This document shows positions 7,361 through 12,690 of a stretch of 14,883 bases of DNA, piece after piece. Under the pieces are notes generated by a model. It saw only the letters and a list, made by a program, of their open reading frames with translations, was not told the DNA's origin and did no database searches. The DNA is from Dongia_A sp035274225 (GTDB lineage Bacteria > Pseudomonadota > Alphaproteobacteria > Dongiales > Dongiaceae), in NCBI GenBank assembly GCA_035274225.1, contig DATEOK010000476.1, positions 1 to 14,883 on the forward strand, written 5' to 3'. A program made the position numbers and the translations under genes. How positions within the stretch are numbered: position 1 is the first letter of the stretch; each line of letters opens with the position of its first letter.

Positions 7361-8445
7361 TCCGAGCCATCGCCGCCTTCATCCTCCTGCTGGTCGCAAC
7401 ACCCGCGTTGGCGCTGGAGGATGCGGATTATTCAGCGGCGGTCCTCTCGACGGCGAAAAGCGCGATCATTCCCGGCTATCAGGCGTTTGGCGATGCGGCC
7501 AAGGAGATGCAGGGCCGGCTCGAAGCGCTGTGCAAGACACCGGACGACGGCACGCTCAAGGCCGCGCAGCAGCAATTCGCCGCCCTGACCACCGCCTGGG
7601 CACGCATTCAATACATCAGCTTCGGTCCGATCTTCGAGCACCAGCGCGCTTTCCGCATCGAATACTGGCCGGACAAGCGGAATGTCGTGGGACGCCAGCT
7701 GGCCGAGGTGGTGAAGAAGCAGGAGCATGCGGCGCTGGCGCCTGACCGCTTCGCCACAACCACGGTGGGCGTGCAGGGCCTGCCAGCGCTGGAGCGCATG
7801 CTGTTCGACGACGATGCGCTGCCGGCGCTCGCCAGCGGTGATGGTGGTTTTCGCTGCGGCCTGTTCGCCGCGATCAGCAACAACCTCGAAAGCATTGCGC
7901 GCGACGTGGTCGCCGGCTGGACCGAAGGCGACACCGCGTTCCTCGGGCGCATCGAGCATCCATCGGAGGATGACGAGGAGCTGCCGAGCGGCCGCGATGC
8001 CGCCGGTCGGCTGCTCAACGACCTGCTGACCGCGACCATCGCCATGCGCGACATGAAGCTCCTGGCCCCGCTCGGCACGAGCCTCGCGAAGGCCAAGGGG
8101 CAACAGGCGGAGTATTGGCGCAGCGGCCAGTCGATCGCCGTGCTCATCGCAAACCTCGAGGGCTGGCGCGTCTTGTTCGGCACCGATCAGGGGCTGGGCG
8201 GCATGCTCGCCGCGCAGGCCAACGGCAAGACGGTCGCGAACGACGTTATTGCCACGGCCGACCACGCAACGAGAGCGCTGGCGGAAATCACGCTGCCGCT
8301 CGACCAGGCGGTCGCCGATGCCGAACAACGTAAGCTGGTGGAGGCCTTCGCCGTGCAGCTGGTCAAGCTGCGCGACTTGCTGGCAGGGCCGGTGACCACC
8401 ACGCTCAACCTGCCGGTGGGTTTCAATGCGCTCGATGGCGACTAG
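7357..8445 (+). CDS. Imelysin-like protein with degenerate GxHxxE motif, exported
   Basis: The protein has 362 residues with a Sec signal peptide (residues 1-20, cleavage after 'ALA'), then an imelysin-like helical region ('FGPIFEHQRAFRIEYWPDKRN', 'TTVGVQGLPALERMLF', 'YWRSGQSIAVLIANLEGW'). Where the first imelysin of this operon has GYHAIE, this one has Gly141-Leu-Pro143-Ala-Leu-Glu146, so the motif His is Pro while Gly and Glu are kept. This form is typical of the second imelysin in imelysin/DUF1111 clusters and argues against metallopeptidase activity. It may bind iron differently or act as a partner of the first imelysin or the cytochrome. ATG 7357 forms an ATGA overlap with the preceding stop; the upstream extension of the frame lies inside the cytochrome gene and lacks a signal peptide. 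The next gene starts one base after its stop. Confidence 0.88.
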   Translation: MIRAIAAFILLLVATPALALEDADYSAAVLSTAKSAIIPGYQAFGDAAKEMQGRLEALCKTPDDGTLKAAQQQFAALTTAWARIQYISFGPIFEHQRAFRIEYWPDKRNVVGRQLAEVVKKQEHAALAPDRFATTTVGVQGLPALERMLFDDDALPALASGDGGFRCGLFAAISNNLESIARDVVAGWTEGDTAFLGRIEHPSEDDEELPSGRDAAGRLLNDLLTATIAMRDMKLLAPLGTSLAKAKGQQAEYWRSGQSIAVLIANLEGWRVLFGTDQGLGGMLAAQANGKTVANDVIATADHATRALAEITLPLDQAVADAEQRKLVEAFAVQLVKLRDLLAGPVTTTLNLPVGFNALDGD

Positions 8446-8446
8446 C

Positions 8447-9538
8447 ATGAAGCTCAGCCGGCGCACGCTTCTTGCGGCCGGCACCGCCGCATTGTTCGCC
8501 GGCAGGCCGGCGCGCGCCAGCGAAGGGGGACGCTATCTCTCCGCCGCCGCAAGCTTTGCCGGGCGCTACGCCGTCGTTGCCGTCGACGAGGCGGGCGAGA
8601 TCGCGTTCGATCTCGATCTCGCCGATCGCGGCCATGGCCTGGCGGTACGCCCGGGCAGCAGCGAAGCCATCTGCTTCGCGCGCCGACCCGGCAAATTTGC
8701 GCTGGTCATTGACACGCTGGCGGGCGCGGTGGTGACCGAGATCCCGGCGGCGATGTCACGCCATTTCTCCGGCCACGGGCTGTTCGTCGAGGGCGGCGCG
8801 CTGTTGCTGGCCACCGAGAACGACGAGGTGCGGCACGAAGGCGTGATCGGAATCTACGACGCGCGCGACGACTACAAGCGGATCGACGAGTTCCCGACTT
8901 TCGGCATCGGGCCGCACGACCTCGCCCTACTGCCGGATGCCAAGACCCTGGTCGTCGCCAACGGCGGCATCGACAAGCGGCACGACGATACCGGCGCGCG
9001 CGAGCTGGCCGATGTCCGCTCCGACCTCGTCTATCTCGACTGGCAGGCGGAGCGGCTGCTGGAACGTGCAATCCTCGAGCCGCGATACACGCGCCTGTCG
9101 ATCCGCCATCTGGCGCTGACCGAAGCGGGCGACGTCGCCGCCGCCTTGCAGGATTCCGCCGATGTGCCCGACCTCGACTTCCCGCTCGGGTTCCTGCACC
9201 GCGTGGGCAGCGCACCGCGCTGGCTGGCGGCGCCGGCGGGCGGTTGGGGTCGCCTGCACGGCTATTGCGGCGCGGCGTCGGCGGATCGCGGCGCCGGCCT
9301 CATCGCCATGAGCTCGCCGCGCGGCAATTGCGTCGGCTTGTGGGACGAAAGCGGCGCGGCGCTCGAAGCGCTCGCGATCCACGACGGCTGCGGCCTCAGC
9401 CCCACCGGCACGGCGGGCGAGATCCTGGTCTCCAGCGGCAGCGGCGAACTGTTCGCGATCTCGCGCGACCAGGCCGCACCAGCGGCACGCGGCGCCAACG
9501 GCGAGTTCCGCTTCGATAATCACATGATCCGACTCTAG
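8447..9538 (+). CDS. DUF1513 protein, Tat-exported, predicted beta-propeller
   Basis: The protein has 363 residues. From ATG 8447 it begins with a textbook Tat signal: Ser4-Arg5-Arg6-Thr7-Leu8-Leu9, then a hydrophobic Ala/Gly stretch and cleavage after 'ARA' (residue 24). In-frame ATGs at 8426 and 8435 lie inside the previous gene and only lengthen the n-region. The body matches DUF1513: 'RHFSGHGLFVEGGALLLATEND', 'GVIGIYDARDDYKRIDEFPTFGIGPHDLALLPDAKTLVVANGGI', and later repeats of similar blade pattern. Its biochemical role is unknown. It is usually the last gene of imelysin/DUF1111 operons, as here. Tat export suggests it folds, possibly around a cofactor, before crossing the membrane. Its TAG stop overlaps the TAG of the convergent transporter gene in the tetranucleotide CTAG. 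Confidence 0.88.
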   Translation: MKLSRRTLLAAGTAALFAGRPARASEGGRYLSAAASFAGRYAVVAVDEAGEIAFDLDLADRGHGLAVRPGSSEAICFARRPGKFALVIDTLAGAVVTEIPAAMSRHFSGHGLFVEGGALLLATENDEVRHEGVIGIYDARDDYKRIDEFPTFGIGPHDLALLPDAKTLVVANGGIDKRHDDTGARELADVRSDLVYLDWQAERLLERAILEPRYTRLSIRHLALTEAGDVAAALQDSADVPDLDFPLGFLHRVGSAPRWLAAPAGGWGRLHGYCGAASADRGAGLIAMSSPRGNCVGLWDESGAALEALAIHDGCGLSPTGTAGEILVSSGSGELFAISRDQAAPAARGANGEFRFDNHMIRL

Positions 9539-10497
9539 ATTTTTTCGGTCTCCAGCGGCGTCGCTGGCTGGGCTCGGAACAGCACGTAGAGCCCGGCCAC
9601 GACGATCAATGCAGAGCCGGCGATGGAATAGAAGTCCACCGTCTCGCCGAAGAAGACGTATCCGCCGAAGATCGCCCAGATGATGGCGGTGTATTCGAAG
9701 CAGGCGACGAAATTGGCTGGCGCCATCCGATAGGCTTGCGTCAACAGGACGGTCGCGATCGAAGCAATCACGCCGCAAGCCGCCAGAAGCACAAGATGGA
9801 GCAGGCTGGGCATAGCCCAGCCGCGCACCAAGAAGGCTAGGCTGGGGTCGGTGGTGCCTTCGTGTGCGCCGCTGCCGAAGATCGCCGCCATCACCAGCGC
9901 GATCAGCAGATAGACAAGGTTCTGGTAGAACGACATCACCGGCGCGCTCTCGGTCTCGCCCATGCGACGCGCCATCAAGGCCGAGATCGAATAGGTCAGC
10001 GCCGAGGCGAGCGGCAGCAGCGACGCCACATTGAAATCGGCGGTCAGAGGCCTCTGGATGATGAGCACGCCGACAAAACCCACAATGGTTGCCGCCCATC
10101 GGCGCGGCCCGACCTTCTCGCCCAGGAACGGAACCGACAGAGCGGTCACGAACAGCGGTACCGTGAACCACAGCGCCACGATGTTGGCGAGCTTCATGGA
10201 CGGGAAGGCGAGATAGTACGTGGTATAGGCCATCATCAGCACGAGGCCGCGCACGATCAGCAGCCCCATGCGCTTCGAGCGCAGGCTCTCGATCTTGCCG
10301 GAATAGGCGATGAAGGCGAGCAGGATCAGCACTGCGACAATGCCGCGGATGGCGATCGCCTGGTGTACCGGATAGGCGCCGCTCAGCAGCTTGATGACCC
10401 AGTCCTGGCCGGCAAAGATCGCCACCCCGCTGCACAGGCTGAGCGCGGCCAAGCCCGGGTGCCGGCTGCTGGGCGCGGTCGCCGAAATCACAGTCAC
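9535..10497 (-). CDS. DMT-superfamily transporter with two EamA domains
   Basis: The product is a polytopic inner-membrane protein (320 residues from GTG 10497) with the ten-helix layout of two EamA repeats. Repeat 1 includes 'IRGIVAVLILLAFIAY', 'YTTYYLAFPSMKLANIVALWFTVPLFVTALSVPFLGEKVGPRRW' and 'GFVGVLIIQRP'. Repeat 2 includes 'ACFEYTAIIWAIFGGYVFFGETVDFYSIAGSALIVVAGLYVLFR'. Family members export amino acids, metabolites or nucleotide-like compounds; substrate cannot be read from sequence. The start is uncertain. An in-frame TGA sits at 10531-10533, so the longest form begins at GTG 10530 without a ribosome-binding site; GTG 10497 is preceded by GGGGA, and GTG 10491 is also possible. It runs towards the iron operon and away from pfkB, with no functional link evident. 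Confidence 0.87.
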   Translation of the reverse strand: MTVISATAPSSRHPGLAALSLCSGVAIFAGQDWVIKLLSGAYPVHQAIAIRGIVAVLILLAFIAYSGKIESLRSKRMGLLIVRGLVLMMAYTTYYLAFPSMKLANIVALWFTVPLFVTALSVPFLGEKVGPRRWAATIVGFVGVLIIQRPLTADFNVASLLPLASALTYSISALMARRMGETESAPVMSFYQNLVYLLIALVMAAIFGSGAHEGTTDPSLAFLVRGWAMPSLLHLVLLAACGVIASIATVLLTQAYRMAPANFVACFEYTAIIWAIFGGYVFFGETVDFYSIAGSALIVVAGLYVLFRAQPATPLETEKI

Positions 10498-10674
10498 GCT
10501 GTCCCCATCCGTCCATCCATCCGCGACCACTCATGCCAGCAGACCGGTGTGGTGGCAAATGCCCTTTCGGGGCGCGTCGCCAGCGTTCAATGCATGGCAA
10601 TGGTTGCTATTGCAGTGCAGCGGGACGTTATCGCAAGCTGGCCCGGCGAATCGCACTCCGGAACCTGGGGAACG
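10498..10674. other. Divergent intergenic region between the EamA transporter and pfkB
   Basis: Both flanking genes must start from here. A weak promoter towards pfkB may be TTGCTA (10604-10609), 18-base spacing, TTATCG (10628-10633). I see no strong operator, hairpin or small gene. Confidence 0.3.
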
Positions 10675-11622
10675 ATGCAACAGAAGATCCTGACCGTGGC
10701 CGTCAATCCGGCCGTCGACCTGTCGACCCGGGTGGAGCGCATGCTCGCCAACCGCAAGCTGCGCTGCGCCGGCGCCCATGTGGAACCGGGCGGCGGCGGG
10801 ATCAACGTCTCGCGCGTCATCCGCGGCTTCGGCGGCAAGAGCACCGCCTTCGTCGCGCTCGGCGGCCCGACCGGGCGGACCCTGCGCGAGTTGATGGAGC
10901 AGGAAGGGCTCGATGTTGTCGAATTCCCCATCGCCCAGGAGACCCGCCAGAACGTAACGGTGGACGAGACCCGGCGCGAGCGCCAGTACCGCCTGGTGCT
11001 GCAAGGCCCGCATTGGAGCGCCAAAGAGGTGAAGGCGGCGCTGGCGCGGATCGAACGCCTGGCCAAGGACCACGCATACGTCGTGGCAACCGGCAGCCTG
11101 CCGCCCGGTGCCCCTGAGGGTTTCTACGCCAGCATCGCCCGCATCGTGAAGCGGCAGGGCGGACGCATGATCCTCGACACCTCCGGCCCGCCGTTGCAAG
11201 CGGCGCTCGAGGCCGGTGTGTTCCTGGTGAAGCCGAACCACATCGAGTTCCGCGACCTCGCCGGTGCGCCGAATACCGACTGGAAAACCATGGCGCGGGT
11301 CGGCCACCGCCTGCAGGAGCGCGGCAAGGCGGAGATCATGATCGTCACGCGCGGCGACCTGGGCGCCCTCGCGATCCTGCCGGGCGAGGCGTGGCGCCTG
11401 CAGTCGCCCAAGGGCAAGGTGGTCAGCCTGGTCGGTGCCGGCGATTCGCTGATCGGCGCCTTCGTCCTCGCCATGGCGAGCGGCAAGCCGCTGCTGGAAG
11501 CCTGCCGCCTCGGCGTCGCGGCAGCCTCCGCCGCGGTGGAAGCCCCCGGCAGCGAGCTCGCCAGCCGCAAGGACACGCTGCGCATCGCGCGGCGGACCAA
11601 GGTGTGGGAGGTGGGCAGCTAG
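10675..11622 (+). CDS. pfkB: 6-phosphofructokinase II (PfkB-type sugar kinase)
   Basis: This 315-residue cytoplasmic ribokinase-fold kinase is predicted to phosphorylate fructose 6-phosphate with ATP in glycolysis. It resembles E. coli PfkB along its length: 'KLRCAGAHVEPGGGGINVSRVIRGFGG' (sugar-phosphate binding; E. coli has a near-identical KLRC...EPGGGGINVAR), 'GPTGRTLRELM', 'TRQNVTV', 'ATGSLPPGAP', 'LVKPNHIEF', and the catalytic 'VGAGDSLIGAF' with Asp257 as base (Asp256 in E. coli). 1-Phosphofructokinase or tagatose-6-phosphate kinase are alternatives, but no PTS-fructose or tagatose genes are nearby. ATG 10675 has GGGGA close upstream; the longer open frame upstream runs antisense through the transporter gene and is not credible. 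It converges on greB, sharing stop codons in CTAG at 11619-11622. Confidence 0.88.
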   Translation: MQQKILTVAVNPAVDLSTRVERMLANRKLRCAGAHVEPGGGGINVSRVIRGFGGKSTAFVALGGPTGRTLRELMEQEGLDVVEFPIAQETRQNVTVDETRRERQYRLVLQGPHWSAKEVKAALARIERLAKDHAYVVATGSLPPGAPEGFYASIARIVKRQGGRMILDTSGPPLQAALEAGVFLVKPNHIEFRDLAGAPNTDWKTMARVGHRLQERGKAEIMIVTRGDLGALAILPGEAWRLQSPKGKVVSLVGAGDSLIGAFVLAMASGKPLLEACRLGVAAASAAVEAPGSELASRKDTLRIARRTKVWEVGS

Positions 11623-12131
11623 TTCGGGTACGCGATCGCGACGATCTCGATCGTCTCTGCGCCCTTCGGCGTCGGCACGGTGGCGGTGTCGCCGACCGAC
11701 TTTCCCATCAAGGCACGCGCCACCGGCGAGATCCAGCTGATGCGCCCGGTGTCCGTCTCGTCGATGCCGACGATGGCGACCGTGATCTCGCTGTCATCCT
11801 CGCGTGCATAGGTCACGCTGGCGCCGAAGAACACCCTGCCGCGGTTCTTCTGCTGGCGTGCGTCGACCACCTCGGCGATCGACAGCCGCTTGTCGAGGAA
11901 GCGCAGCCGCCGGTCGATCTCGCGCAGCCGCTTCTTGCCGTAGATGTAGTCGCCGTTCTCCGAGCGGTCGCCGTTGCCGGCGGCCCATTCCACCACGCGA
12001 ACGACCTCCGGCCGCTCCTCGTTCCACAGCTTGCGCCGCTCCGCCACCAGGCGCGCATGGCCCTCCGGTGTCATATAGTTCTTCTTGCCGGCTGGCAGCG
12101 GCGGGAGGTCATCATCGTCTTCGTCGGACAT
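11619..12131 (-). CDS. greB: Transcription elongation factor GreB
   Basis: This 170-residue protein rescues backtracked RNA polymerase by stimulating cleavage of the nascent RNA 3' end. The N-terminal coiled coil includes 'NYMTPEGHARLVAERRKLWNEERPEVVRVVEWAAGNGDRSENGDYIYGKKRLREIDRRLRFL' in pieces; the tip acidic residues Asp55 and Glu58 ('GDRSEN') correspond to the catalytic Asp41/Glu44 of E. coli Gre factors. The C-terminal FKBP-like domain has 'VFFGASVTYARED', 'GRISWISPVARALMGKSVGDTATVPTPKG'. 'IYGKKRLREIDRR' distinguishes GreB from GreA. The acidic leader 'DEDDDDLPPLP' extends it by about ten residues over enteric GreB, as I recall for alphaproteobacterial forms. ATG 12131 lies 9 bases after the acetyltransferase stop, with no clear ribosome-binding site, suggesting cotranscription. 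Confidence 0.93.
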   Translation of the reverse strand: MSDEDDDDLPPLPAGKKNYMTPEGHARLVAERRKLWNEERPEVVRVVEWAAGNGDRSENGDYIYGKKRLREIDRRLRFLDKRLSIAEVVDARQQKNRGRVFFGASVTYAREDDSEITVAIVGIDETDTGRISWISPVARALMGKSVGDTATVPTPKGAETIEIVAIAYPN

Positions 12132-12140
12132 GCGGCTACA

Positions 12141-12650
12141 CTACAAAGCCAATTCCAAGAACACCATATGCGGCATGAGGCGTGGTGGGTATTCGTTGTA
12201 CGGCGCGCACCGCCTGAAGCCGATCGCTTCGTAGAGTGCGACCGCCTCGCGCATCTGCGCGGCGGTGTCGAGGCGCATCAGCTTGAAGCCTTCTTCCTTT
12301 GCAGCGGCAATGAGCGCCGCGCTCAGCTTGCGGCCCAATCCCAAGCCACGAAACCGATCCGGCACGAACAGCCGCTTCATTTCGCAGTATTCGTCCGACC
12401 GCCGCTTGTAGGCGCCGCAACCGACCACCGCGCCATCGCGTCGCGCCAGGAGCGCCTTGCCGCCGGGCGGGCCATAGCGCGGGGGCAGGCTCTTCATCTC
12501 GCTGTCGAGTGACTGATGGCTGAATGCCAGCTCGATCATCCAGGCTTCGTGCGCGAAGCGTGCGCGGCACCAGTCCGCATACTCGCGCACCAGAACGCCA
12601 AAAGCGGCGTAGTCCGCGTCGTTGCTTGCCAGGGTGATATCGATGGACAT
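12141..12650 (-). CDS. GNAT family N-acetyltransferase
   Basis: This 169-residue cytoplasmic acetyltransferase has the acetyl-CoA pyrophosphate loop 'RFRGLGLGRKLSAALI' (R/Q-x-x-G-x-G/A pattern) after the strand 'EYCEMKRLFVPDRF', and the C-terminal 'LDTAAQMREAVALYEAIGFRRCAPYNEYP', where 'ALYEAIGF' is the usual GNAT motif B. This arrangement ('MKRLFV...RGLGLGRKL...ALYEAIGF') is typical of small generic GNATs acting on amino-acid-like or peptide substrates; the substrate is unknown. ATG 12650 is preferred because 'MSIDITLAS' aligns with usual GNAT starts. ATG 12725 would add 25 Gly/Ala-rich residues and overlap the upstream gene by 35 bases. No clear ribosome-binding site precedes 12650. It sits between the RACo-type gene (40 bases upstream) and greB (9 bases downstream), all on the minus strand. 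Confidence 0.85.
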   Translation of the reverse strand: MSIDITLASNDADYAAFGVLVREYADWCRARFAHEAWMIELAFSHQSLDSEMKSLPPRYGPPGGKALLARRDGAVVGCGAYKRRSDEYCEMKRLFVPDRFRGLGLGRKLSAALIAAAKEEGFKLMRLDTAAQMREAVALYEAIGFRRCAPYNEYPPRLMPHMVFLELAL

Positions 12651-12690
12651 GCCGGCAGAGTGCCACGCCGGCGCGAACGCGCCAAGGAGG
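12651..12690 (-). other. Short hairpins in the RACo-GNAT intergenic gap
   Basis: The 40-base gap contains GGCGCG-AA-CGCGCC (12670-12683 on the + strand), a perfect 6-bp inverted repeat, and two copies of GCCGGC (12651-12656 and 12667-12672) that could pair across ten bases, occluding the region before the GNAT start. There is no T-run, so an intrinsic terminator is unlikely; RNA processing or attenuation is possible. In such GC-rich DNA short repeats like these also arise by chance. Confidence 0.3.

Noticed and set aside
3425..8445. Reading the imelysins as true secreted peptidases, or the operon as a toxin or colicin-type system
   Set aside because: The M75 peptidase label is historical; the Fur box and the redox neighbours fit iron handling better, and no immunity, secretion or lysis gene is present.
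9539..9545. T-run ATTTTTT just after the DUF1513 stop as an intrinsic terminator
   Set aside because: No stable GC-rich hairpin precedes it; only a weak ATCA-TGAT pairing is seen, and the bases also encode the end of the transporter.
8927..10600. A long minus-strand frame crossing the transporter and DUF1513 genes, with an ATG at 10534 that might suggest a frameshifted transporter start
   Set aside because: The transporter frame is complete with a usable GTG start and both EamA domains; the alternative frame has no membrane-segment pattern, so no frameshift is needed.
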